Assembly: GCF_014206945.1 (NCBI RefSeq)
Contig: NZ_JACHON010000002.1
Location: 287,115-351,114, forward strand
Length of the DNA: 64,000 nucleotides
Source of the DNA: Gracilibacillus halotolerans
GTDB lineage: Bacteria; Bacillota; Bacilli; Bacillales; Amphibacillaceae
Reading direction: 5' to 3'
In this document: positions 27,657 to 34,908 of the stretch, one piece after another
How the letters are laid out: each line of letters starts with the position of its first letter
Position numbering within the stretch: the stretch's first letter is position 1
The notes under the pieces: generated by a model
Told to the model about the DNA's origin: nothing
Database searches by the model: none
Seen by the model: the letters and a program-made list of their open reading frames with translations, nothing else
Program-made: the position numbers and the translations under genes

Positions 27657-27886
27657 TGCTAGTTCTTACTAGAAAAATCAATCAGTCGATCCATATTGGT
27701 GATGATATTGAAATTAAAGTTATTCAAATTGACGGTGACCAAGTTAAGATTGGTATCGATGCACCAAAAAATGTGGAGATTCATCGATCAGAGATTTATA
27801 TTGCGATTCAAGAGGAAAACAGTGAGGCCGCAACAGCATCTAATCAAATACTAAATCTTTTTAAAAAAGATACTAAAAAAGATTAA
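27656..27886 (+). CDS. csrA: Carbon storage regulator CsrA
   Basis: A 76-residue RNA-binding dimer: [40 protein letters not shown] followed by EIHRSEIY. Lead strand 1 Arg6 and the C-terminal Arg44-type residue region needed for RNA binding are present. In Bacillus it represses hag translation by binding GGA motifs in the hag leader and is antagonised by FliW. Such GGA hairpins lie upstream of both flagellin genes here. Confidence 0.96.
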   Translation: MLVLTRKINQSIHIGDDIEIKVIQIDGDQVKIGIDAPKNVEIHRSEIYIAIQEENSEAATASNQILNLFKKDTKKD

Positions 27887-27910
27887 ACTTCTATCTAAAC
27901 TTGCCGATAT
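27884..27910 (+). promoter_or_regulatory. Sigma-D promoter of the flagellin genes
   Basis: TAAA (27884-27887), 15-bp spacer, GCCGATAT (27903-27910): a perfect match to the sigma-D consensus. The -35 overlaps the csrA stop codon. No second such promoter precedes the second flagellin gene. Confidence 0.92.
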
Positions 27911-27961
27911 AATATTTGAAGCTGATTCAAGAACGACGGCCGCGTTCACGAATTAGCAAAA

Positions 27962-27975
27962 CCACAAGGATGTGG
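27962..27975 (+). promoter_or_regulatory. Predicted CsrA-binding hairpin in the hag1 leader
   Basis: CCACA-AGGA-TGTGG forms a five-bp stem with GGA in the loop and contains ACAAGGATGT, the core of the published CsrA SELEX consensus (RUACARGGAUGU). A second GGA lies in the RBS (AAGGAGGAA, about 27991). Dual sites are how B. subtilis CsrA blocks hag translation. Confidence 0.75.
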
Positions 27976-28006
27976 AGAAAACAAACATTCAAGGAGGAAA
28001 TGAATT

Positions 28007-28975
28007 ATGATTATCAACAACAACATTCCTGCGTTGAACACTTTCCGTCAACTAGGAGTAAACCAAGGTGCAATGCAAAAATCTATGGAGAAGCTTTCTT
28101 CAGGACTTCGTATCAACCGTGCTGGTGATGACGCAGCAGGACTAGCAATTTCTGAAAAAATGCGTGCTCAAATCAAAGGTTTAGATCAAGCAAGCCGTAA
28201 CTCTCAAGACGGTATTTCTATGATCCAAACTGCTGAAGGTGCGTTATCAGAAACTCATTCTATCCTACAAAGAATGCGTGAACTTGCTACACAAGCAGCA
28301 AACGATACAAACGTCGAAACAGATCGTAACGAAATCCAAAAAGAAATTAACGAATTAACTTCAGAAATCAACCGTATTGCAAATACAACTCAATTTAACA
28401 CACAGGATATGTTAAATGCTACGACAAGTGGATCAGGTGGAGGAGCTTCTGCTTTTTCAGCTACATTCCAAGTTGGAGCAAACAACGGCCAAAGCATGAC
28501 AATTAGTATCCAGAACATGACAGCAGAAGCTTTAGGTGTTGCAGGTTCTACTAGTGGCGCTCATTCAGCAGGTGCGTCTGTTACTGCATTAATTAATGGA
28601 ACAGATGTTTCTGGAGCTGAGTTTGTTTCTAGTGGTGTAACAGATGGTACAAGTAACACATCTGAAGCTGGCGCATTGGACGTAAGCGATCATACAAAAG
28701 CAGCAGCTGCAATTGAAGTAATCAACGATGCGATTGAAACAGTATCTGCACAGCGTTCTAACCTTGGTGCATACCAAAACCGTTTAGAGCATACTATTTC
28801 AAACTTAGACAACTCAGCTGAAAACCTATCTGCAGCAGAATCTCGTATTCGTGACGTAGATATGGCGAAAGAAATGATGGAGATGACTCGTGCAAATATT
28901 CTTTCTCAAGCATCTCAATCTATGCTTGCTCAAGCTAACCAACAGCCACAATCAGTACTTCAATTATTAGGTTAA
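28007..28975 (+). CDS. hag: Flagellin (first copy)
   Basis: A 322-residue flagellin with complete D0/D1 regions. The N-terminus is MIINNNIPALNTFRQLGVNQ with GLRINRAGDDAAGLAISEKM, and the C-terminus has NRLEHTISNLDNSAENLSAAESRIRDVDMAKEM and ends QSVLQLLG. The central part (about 180-250) is short, Ser/Thr/Ala/Gly-rich and differs from the second copy; it is the likely surface-exposed and glycosylated part. The first 180 and last 75 residues are the same as the neighbour. Transcription is from the sigma-D promoter at 27884, and translation is probably controlled by CsrA. AGGAGGAAATGAATT precedes the ATG. Confidence 0.97.
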   Translation: MIINNNIPALNTFRQLGVNQGAMQKSMEKLSSGLRINRAGDDAAGLAISEKMRAQIKGLDQASRNSQDGISMIQTAEGALSETHSILQRMRELATQAANDTNVETDRNEIQKEINELTSEINRIANTTQFNTQDMLNATTSGSGGGASAFSATFQVGANNGQSMTISIQNMTAEALGVAGSTSGAHSAGASVTALINGTDVSGAEFVSSGVTDGTSNTSEAGALDVSDHTKAAAAIEVINDAIETVSAQRSNLGAYQNRLEHTISNLDNSAENLSAAESRIRDVDMAKEMMEMTRANILSQASQSMLAQANQQPQSVLQLLG

Positions 28976-29000
28976 TAATTTTTAATAATTTATTTACAAA

Positions 29001-29020
29001 AATTCACATGGATGTGAATT
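29001..29020 (+). promoter_or_regulatory. Predicted CsrA-binding hairpin in the hag2 leader
   Basis: AATTCACATGGATGTGAATT folds into a perfect stem with GGA at the tip (CACA-TGGA-TGTG), the same geometry as upstream of hag1 but with different stem bases. The RBS GGAGGA follows at 29031. Confidence 0.7.
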
Positions 29021-29044
29021 AACTATTCAAGGAGGAAATTAATT

Positions 29045-30016
29045 ATGATTATCAACAACAATATTCCTGCGTTGAACACTTTCCGTCAACTAGGAGTAAA
29101 CCAAGGCGCAATGCAAAAATCTATGGAGAAGCTTTCTTCAGGACTTCGTATCAACCGTGCTGGAGATGACGCAGCAGGTCTAGCAATTTCTGAAAAAATG
29201 CGTGCTCAAATCAAAGGTTTAGATCAAGCAAGCCGTAACTCTCAAGACGGTATTTCTATGATCCAAACTGCTGAAGGTGCGTTATCAGAAACTCATTCTA
29301 TCCTACAAAGAATGCGTGAACTTGCTACACAAGCAGCAAACGATACAAACGTTGAAACAGATCGTAACGAAATCCAAAAAGAAATTAACGAATTAACTTC
29401 AGAAATCAACCGTATTGCAAATACAACTCAATTTAACACACAGGATATGTTAAATGCTACGACAAGTGGATCAGGTGGAGGAGCTTCTGCTTTTTCAGCT
29501 ACATTCCAAGTTGGAGCAAACAACGGCCAAAGCATGACAATTAGTATCCAGAACATGACAGCAGAAGCTTTAGGTGTTGCAGGAACGGCAAGTGGTAATC
29601 ACTCAGCAGGTTCTTCTGTATCTACATTAATTAGTGGTTCTGGTATTGCAAACGCAAAATTTGCGGCTACAAATGGAGTAACAAATGGTACAAACAATAG
29701 TGGTACACACGCAGCATTGGATGTAAGCAGTCATGAGTCTGCTGCAGCTGCAATTGAAGTTATCAACGATGCGATTGAAACAGTTTCTGCTCAGCGTTCT
29801 AACCTTGGTGCATACCAAAATCGTTTAGAGCATACTATTTCAAACCTAGACAACTCAGCTGAAAACCTATCTGCAGCAGAATCTCGTATTCGTGACGTAG
29901 ATATGGCGAAAGAAATGATGGAGATGACTCGTGCAAATATTCTTTCTCAAGCATCTCAATCTATGCTTGCTCAAGCTAACCAACAGCCACAATCTGTACT
30001 TCAATTATTAGGATAA
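29045..30016 (+). CDS. hag: Flagellin (second copy)
   Basis: A 323-residue flagellin almost identical to the first outside a central stretch of about 60 residues (from GTASGNHSAG to DVSSHESAAAA). The 69-bp gap to hag1 contains no sigma-D promoter, so it is probably read from the hag1 promoter, with its own CsrA-type hairpin and RBS. The near-identity at DNA level of the 5' and 3' thirds, against a diverged middle, points to gene conversion with retained variation in the exposed domain. Confidence 0.97.
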   Translation: MIINNNIPALNTFRQLGVNQGAMQKSMEKLSSGLRINRAGDDAAGLAISEKMRAQIKGLDQASRNSQDGISMIQTAEGALSETHSILQRMRELATQAANDTNVETDRNEIQKEINELTSEINRIANTTQFNTQDMLNATTSGSGGGASAFSATFQVGANNGQSMTISIQNMTAEALGVAGTASGNHSAGSSVSTLISGSGIANAKFAATNGVTNGTNNSGTHAALDVSSHESAAAAIEVINDAIETVSAQRSNLGAYQNRLEHTISNLDNSAENLSAAESRIRDVDMAKEMMEMTRANILSQASQSMLAQANQQPQSVLQLLG

Positions 30017-30029
30017 TTGAGCATATATT

Positions 30030-30064
30030 AAAAAGGTTCTGGATTTTTCCAGAACCTTTTTTTT
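30030..30064 (+). terminator. Rho-independent terminator after the flagellin genes
   Basis: AAAAAGGTTCTGGA and TCCAGAACCTTTTTTTT form a 13-bp or longer stem with a three- to four-T loop and an eight-T tail. It separates the hag transcript from the maf-kds operon. Confidence 0.93.
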
Positions 30065-30073
30065 GGCATTGAT

Positions 30074-30099
30074 TGAAAAATATCAAATCTTGTCGATAT
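30074..30099 (+). promoter_or_regulatory. Sigma-D-like promoter of the maf-kds operon
   Basis: GTCGATAT (30092-30099) differs from the sigma-D -10 GCCGATAT by one base. A weak -35 (TGAA at 30074-30077, 14-bp spacer) lies upstream. The overlapping ATATAATATA could also act as a sigma-A -10. Confidence 0.55.
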
Positions 30100-30134
30100 A
30101 ATATATAGAACAAACCTAAATGGAGGAAGATGAA

Positions 30135-30740
30135 TTGAAAATAATTCTAAATGATAATGAAACAGCAGTCGAAGTTAATCCTTCTAGTACAGAAGAAATA
30201 ATAAAATATATATTTCAACTAAAAGATGAAGATAAAATGATAAGTCATGTTACGATAGATGGCCAAGCCGTTTACACCAATTTGGACGAATATCTAGAGG
30301 ATAAGGTCAATCAAATTGAAATGATTCAGGTGATAACAAGATCTCAGAAAGAGTTTATTAACGAGACTTTAGTTACAGCTGAGGAGTATCTAACAAACGC
30401 TATTCCAGAATTAACAAATCTAGTAGAAGCATTTTATCAAAACGCTACTCAGGGAGATTGGGATACATTTCGTGACTTTACAGAGGGATTAAAGTGGCTC
30501 ACTGACATGATTGCAAATATAGATCACCTAAAAAATAGACCAAGTAATTGGGAAGGTTACGTAGAAGCATATAGGACTATTGAAGAGCACATACAAAGCC
30601 TAGCAGAAGCTATGGAAAATAAAGATGAAACTCTAATTGCAGATATCATTAATTATGAAATCCTGCCTTTGTATAAATCCATCAAGATATTAATTACAAA
30701 GACGATTGATACAGAAGGGTGCAGACTAGATGTTAATTGA
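30135..30740 (+). CDS. Unknown helical protein preceding Maf
   Basis: A 201-residue acidic, soluble protein that I do not recognise. A small N-terminal alpha/beta part (KIILNDNETAVEVN... HVTIDGQAVYTNLDEYLED) is followed by long amphipathic helices (about 75-195) without membrane segments. An upstream ATG (30120) overlaps GGAGGA. TTG 30135, seven bases after that RBS, is preferred. Its end overlaps the maf start by 11 bases, implying translational coupling and perhaps complex formation with Maf or flagellin. A chaperone or adaptor role is only inference. Confidence 0.7.
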   Translation: MKIILNDNETAVEVNPSSTEEIIKYIFQLKDEDKMISHVTIDGQAVYTNLDEYLEDKVNQIEMIQVITRSQKEFINETLVTAEEYLTNAIPELTNLVEAFYQNATQGDWDTFRDFTEGLKWLTDMIANIDHLKNRPSNWEGYVEAYRTIEEHIQSLAEAMENKDETLIADIINYEILPLYKSIKILITKTIDTEGCRLDVN

Positions 30741-32547
30741 AAATAGAAATTATTTACGAGTACATGATCGAGAACTGTTATATGAAATTGATAACAATAG
30801 TATTGAAGAGGGACAAGTAATTATTGAACCTTCAAAGGCTGGTGCACCAACCTTAAAAGTAACTGTTGAGAACACAGTAAAATACATGCATAGCAAATAT
30901 GACCCAGAGGTAGAAGCTGAACGGTTTATTAATAAATTTGAATTGAAACAAGATACAAAGCATATATTTTTAGTTGGTTTTGGGCTTGGTTACCATATCA
31001 AATACTTAAAAGAAAAATATCCGTACCTAAGTTTCACTATTTATGAGCCGGAATTTGAAGTGCTTGTAAAAATGTTAGAAACGGTGAAAGTTAATAAGTT
31101 ATTCAATGGAATAAATGTCCAAATTATTAGAAAAGATAGCTTGCGAATTAGGACAGCTATGTTATACGAAAATTACGGGGATAAAATACAAATATTGACT
31201 CTTCCGTTTTACGAAAGATATTATAGTTTAGAATTGCAAGGATTGTATGAAATATTATTGAACAATTTAAAAGAGAAAAAAGGTTCCCTAGTTCTAGGTT
31301 TAACCTATCAAAAAAGGTGGACTCTTAACGCAATCAAAAATTTTCCAACTATTATAAAAACTCCTAATATTCTTCATGATATAGATCATTCTCAATTTCA
31401 AGATAAACCAGCAATTATTGTTGCAGCTGGACCTAGCTTAAATGAAGAATTTGAGAATTTAAGATATATTAAAGACCATGGTTTGGCATATATCTTTTCC
31501 GTTGGCTCTGCGGTTAACTCATTAATTGATAAGAATATTTACCCTGATGCGACGCTTTCATTTGATCCTAAAAAAGAGAATGCTCAAATCCTTCAAAAGA
31601 TAAAGGATAAACGAATTGATAATATACCATTAATATTTGGTAGTACCGTAGGATTTGAAACATTGTACGATTATGCTGGACCTATGTTATACATGGTTAC
31701 GAGTCAAGATACAATTACACCACGATTACTACCAGATGGTGAAAAGATAAGAATAGTTGCTGATGCATCTTCAATTGCTCTTGTTACTTACCAGTTATTA
31801 GTCAACATAGGTTTTAAAACTATCTATTTAGTTGGGCAAAACCTTGCCTTTAAGAATAAAAGTAGATATGCTGAGGGTATTAAGAACTATAACTCAGATA
31901 AAGCTGACGAAGATAAATTATTTCCTATAAAAGGTGTTCATGGTGAAGAGGTATATACGGATGATAATTATGACCGAATGCGAAAACAATTCGAAAATTA
32001 TATTGAGGTTACTACACCTCTAGGTATAAAGGTATATAATACCACTAAAAACGGCGCAGCAATAAAGGGAGCACCATTTATAACATTGGAAAAAGTAATA
32101 AAAAATCATTTAAAATCAACTAATTTAGTAATGGATAAATGGTTTGAGGGTAGCCCAAGTTATGATGTGCAATTAGTAATTCAAGAAGTCGAGAAGCTTG
32201 CACTAGCAAAAGATACCTTAGCGGACTTGTTAACGGATCTAAATATTTTCTTGAATAAAATTATAACATCAGGTAGAAACACACAAATTGAGCGTCAATT
32301 TGCCAATTTCGACAAAAGGTTCAAAAAGGTTAGACGAAATGCCTTTTATTTGGCTTTTATTGCACCAATGATACGAGTACAAACAGAAAAGTTAGTGAAA
32401 ATATCTAAAGATATTAAAACTGAATCTGATCAAACTAAGAAAAAAGAATTATTTGAGAAGTCATTTGGGGATTTTCTTCTACAAATAACAGAATTAAATG
32501 ATGAGTTGGAAATTCATTTTAACGAATTACAGGAAAATATCAAATAG
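30730..32547 (+). CDS. maf: Maf (DUF115) flagellin glycosyltransferase
   Basis: A 605-residue motility accessory factor. The N-terminal Rossmann-like part has the glycine loop VGFGLGYH near residues 82-89. The central DUF115/MptE-like domain (about 220-400) has PAIIVAAGPSLNEEF, DATLSFDPKKEN and LVGQNLAFKNKSRYAEG, resembling bacterial sialyltransferase folds. The C-terminus is helical. Maf proteins transfer CMP-activated nonulosonic or Kdo-type sugars to Ser/Thr of flagellin in the cytoplasm before export. Directly downstream is a full set of Kdo-synthesis genes, so its donor is predicted to be CMP-Kdo or a derivative. It lies 0.7 kb after hag2. Confidence 0.9.
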   Translation: MLIENRNYLRVHDRELLYEIDNNSIEEGQVIIEPSKAGAPTLKVTVENTVKYMHSKYDPEVEAERFINKFELKQDTKHIFLVGFGLGYHIKYLKEKYPYLSFTIYEPEFEVLVKMLETVKVNKLFNGINVQIIRKDSLRIRTAMLYENYGDKIQILTLPFYERYYSLELQGLYEILLNNLKEKKGSLVLGLTYQKRWTLNAIKNFPTIIKTPNILHDIDHSQFQDKPAIIVAAGPSLNEEFENLRYIKDHGLAYIFSVGSAVNSLIDKNIYPDATLSFDPKKENAQILQKIKDKRIDNIPLIFGSTVGFETLYDYAGPMLYMVTSQDTITPRLLPDGEKIRIVADASSIALVTYQLLVNIGFKTIYLVGQNLAFKNKSRYAEGIKNYNSDKADEDKLFPIKGVHGEEVYTDDNYDRMRKQFENYIEVTTPLGIKVYNTTKNGAAIKGAPFITLEKVIKNHLKSTNLVMDKWFEGSPSYDVQLVIQEVEKLALAKDTLADLLTDLNIFLNKIITSGRNTQIERQFANFDKRFKKVRRNAFYLAFIAPMIRVQTEKLVKISKDIKTESDQTKKKELFEKSFGDFLLQITELNDELEIHFNELQENIK

Positions 32548-32577
32548 ACACAACAAATTTTTATGGTGGTGCATACG

Positions 32578-33405
32578 ATGAATCAAATCAATATTGGTCA
32601 TATTACTATTAAAGACGATTCACCCTTCTTCTTAATAGCTGGTCCATGCTCTATAGAATCAGAGGAGCTTGTTATGAACGTTGCTTCAACGATTAAGGAA
32701 ATTACGAGTGATCTAGAAATTCCATTTATCTTTAAAGCGTCATTTGATAAGGCAAACAGAACATCGATACATTCATATAGAGGCCCAGGTATAGACGAAG
32801 GCTTAAGAATCTTACAGAAGGTTAAAGATGAATTAGACCTACCTGTCATTACAGACATTCATCTCCCTGAACAAGCTGCAAAAGTTGCAGAAGTAGCTGA
32901 CGTTATACAAATTCCAGCATTTTTATGTCGACAAACGGACTTACTAATAGCTGCGGCACAGACGGGAAAACCTCTAAATATAAAAAAAGCTCAATTTATG
33001 GCTCCATGGGATATGGAAAATGTTTTAAAGAAATGTATAGATTCAGGAAATGATCAAGTAATGTTATGTGAAAGAGGTACATCATTTGGTTATAACAACC
33101 TTGTAGTGGATATGCCAGGTATTATAGAAATGAAAAAATTTGGACAACCAATTGTCTTTGATGCAACACATAGTGTACAAAAGCCTGGTGGAAAAGGAGA
33201 TGCTACAGGTGGGAATCGTGAATATGTGGAATATTTGGCAAGAGCAGCTGTCGCTATAGGAATAGATGGTTTATTTATGGAAGTTCATCCGGACCCCGAT
33301 AGTGCTCTTTCTGATGGACCTAATATGGTGCCTTTAGATAAACTTGAAGATATACTAGTTACGCTAAAAACAATTGATGATACCGTGAAAGGCAATGCAA
33401 ACTAG
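32578..33405 (+). CDS. kdsA: 3-deoxy-8-phosphooctulonate synthase (Kdo-8-P synthase)
   Basis: A 275-residue enzyme condensing phosphoenolpyruvate with arabinose 5-phosphate. Family motifs are unmistakable: [61 protein letters not shown] and [12 protein letters not shown]. The KANR(S/T)S motif separates it from DAHP synthases. Cys24 (AGPCSIES) replaces the Asn of the E. coli enzyme, and the His, Glu and Asp of the metal site (DATHS, MEVHPDP, LSDG) are present, so it should be the metal-dependent class. ATG 32578 is preferred to 32563 because GGTGGTG lies six bases before it. This gene is rare in Firmicutes. Confidence 0.94.
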   Translation: MNQINIGHITIKDDSPFFLIAGPCSIESEELVMNVASTIKEITSDLEIPFIFKASFDKANRTSIHSYRGPGIDEGLRILQKVKDELDLPVITDIHLPEQAAKVAEVADVIQIPAFLCRQTDLLIAAAQTGKPLNIKKAQFMAPWDMENVLKKCIDSGNDQVMLCERGTSFGYNNLVVDMPGIIEMKKFGQPIVFDATHSVQKPGGKGDATGGNREYVEYLARAAVAIGIDGLFMEVHPDPDSALSDGPNMVPLDKLEDILVTLKTIDDTVKGNAN

Positions 33406-33419
33406 AAAGGAATGCTTTT

Positions 33420-34409
33420 ATGAGTATTCACTCAACAAATATACTAAAAGAAGCCAAGAGTGTTTTCGATAAGGAAATAGAATCACTTGAAACTGTACGA
33501 GAAATTCTAGACGACAATTTCGAAAGTCTAGTTGAACTTATTCATCAATCAAATGGTAGAGTAATCGTTACAGGAATGGGTAAAGCAGGTCATATTGGCA
33601 GAAAAATTGCAGCAACAATGTCCAGCTTAGGGACAGTAGCCTATTTTGTTCATCCTGCAGAAGGACTCCATGGAGATTTAGGTGGTATTACGAATGACGA
33701 CATCGTTATAGCACTTAGTAAAAGTGGAGAGTCAGATGAAGTAATTGGACTAATTCCTTCAATTAAGCAAATAGGCGCCACATTAATAAGCGTTACATGC
33801 AAGGATAGCTCCTCTTTATCAGATAATGCTGACTTAAAAATAGTTTTACCGATAAAACAGGAGGCATGCACTCATCAACTAGCGCCTACTACTAGTACTA
33901 CAGTAATGTTGGTTTTCGGAGATGCCTTAGCAGTTGTTTTATCCAAACTTAATAATTTTAAACCAGAAGACTTTGCAATATTTCATCCAAGTGGATCATT
34001 AGGAAAGAGATTATTATTGCGTGTTAGTTCATTAATGGCAGAAGGTGAAAATAATCCAGTAGTAAATGCGAGTGCTGATTTAAAAGAAACTATTATGATT
34101 ATGAGTTCTAGAGGGCTAGGCGGAGTATCAGTAATAAATGACTCAGGAGAACTCGTCGGTTTGGTAACAGATGGTGATTTGCGTAGAACAATTGAACAAA
34201 AAAATGATACAGATATATTGAAATTAGAAGCATCGGAGATAATGACTAAGAACCCGACTTATATAAATGAAAATGAGAAAGCTGTAAAGGCTTTAGAAAT
34301 AATGCAAAGTAAAGATAGACAAATAAGTATTCTACCAGTCGTAAATAAACAAAAGAAAGTGGTTGGAATGCTTCGAATTCATGAAGTAATTAGAGCGGGG
34401 ATAGTATAA
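33420..34409 (+). CDS. kdsD: D-arabinose 5-phosphate isomerase
   Basis: A 329-residue KdsD/KpsF-type enzyme converting ribulose 5-phosphate to arabinose 5-phosphate, the KdsA substrate. An N-terminal SIS domain (about 35-170) has GMGKAGHIGRKIAATMSS, HPAEGLHGDLGG, ALSKSGES and PTTSTTVMLVFGDALA. HPSGSLGKRL links it to a C-terminal CBS pair (about 205-329; GLVTDGDLRR). It lies 14 bp after kdsA and its stop abuts kdsC. Length and motifs are complete. Confidence 0.94.
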   Translation: MSIHSTNILKEAKSVFDKEIESLETVREILDDNFESLVELIHQSNGRVIVTGMGKAGHIGRKIAATMSSLGTVAYFVHPAEGLHGDLGGITNDDIVIALSKSGESDEVIGLIPSIKQIGATLISVTCKDSSSLSDNADLKIVLPIKQEACTHQLAPTTSTTVMLVFGDALAVVLSKLNNFKPEDFAIFHPSGSLGKRLLLRVSSLMAEGENNPVVNASADLKETIMIMSSRGLGGVSVINDSGELVGLVTDGDLRRTIEQKNDTDILKLEASEIMTKNPTYINENEKAVKALEIMQSKDRQISILPVVNKQKKVVGMLRIHEVIRAGIV

Positions 34410-34889
34410 ATGCGGGAAAAAGCAAAGAAAATAAAGGCCTTTATAATGGACGTAGATGGAACATTGACAGATGGAAAAATATATATCGGTGATAAGGGTG
34501 AAGTATTTAAAGCATTTAATGTGAAAGATGGTTACGGAATAAAAATGCTTATTGAGAATGGAATCACACCAATTATTATAACCGGTAGAAACTCGGAAAT
34601 AGTAAAAAAACGAGCGGAAGAATTAAATATAAAGGAAGTATATCAAGGGATTGATAATAAAGTAGAGACATACGAGCAAATAAAGTTAAATCTTGGGTTA
34701 AAAGATGAGGAGTTTGCTTTTGTAGGTGATGACCTTAACGATTATGCTCTTATGGAAAAAGTGGGACTTAAACTTGTTGTTAATAATTGTTCGGAAGAAT
34801 TAGTGAAAATCGCAGATTATCAATCCTCCCTAAATGGGGGCGAAGGTGCCGTTAGAGATGTAATCAATAGGTTATTAACTGCTAAATAG
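34410..34889 (+). CDS. kdsC: Kdo-8-phosphate phosphatase (HAD family, KdsC type)
   Basis: A 159-residue cap-less HAD phosphatase. The catalytic DxD is Asp14/Asp16 in FIMDVDGTLTDGKIYI; KAFNVKDGYGIKML, IITGRNS and GDDLNDYALMEKVG follow, all typical of KdsC. It removes the 8-phosphate to release free Kdo. The start codon directly follows the kdsD stop. NeuNAc-9-P phosphatases in the same subfamily are an alternative in principle, but the kdsA/kdsD context fixes the call. Confidence 0.92.
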   Translation: MREKAKKIKAFIMDVDGTLTDGKIYIGDKGEVFKAFNVKDGYGIKMLIENGITPIIITGRNSEIVKKRAEELNIKEVYQGIDNKVETYEQIKLNLGLKDEEFAFVGDDLNDYALMEKVGLKLVVNNCSEELVKIADYQSSLNGGEGAVRDVINRLLTAK

Positions 34890-34908
34890 AAGGAATGGAG
34901 TGTGACTA

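Noticed and set aside
27916..28128. 70-residue ORF between csrA and hag1
   Set aside because: It overlaps the hag1 leader and start in another frame and would cover the CsrA hairpin; no family resemblance.
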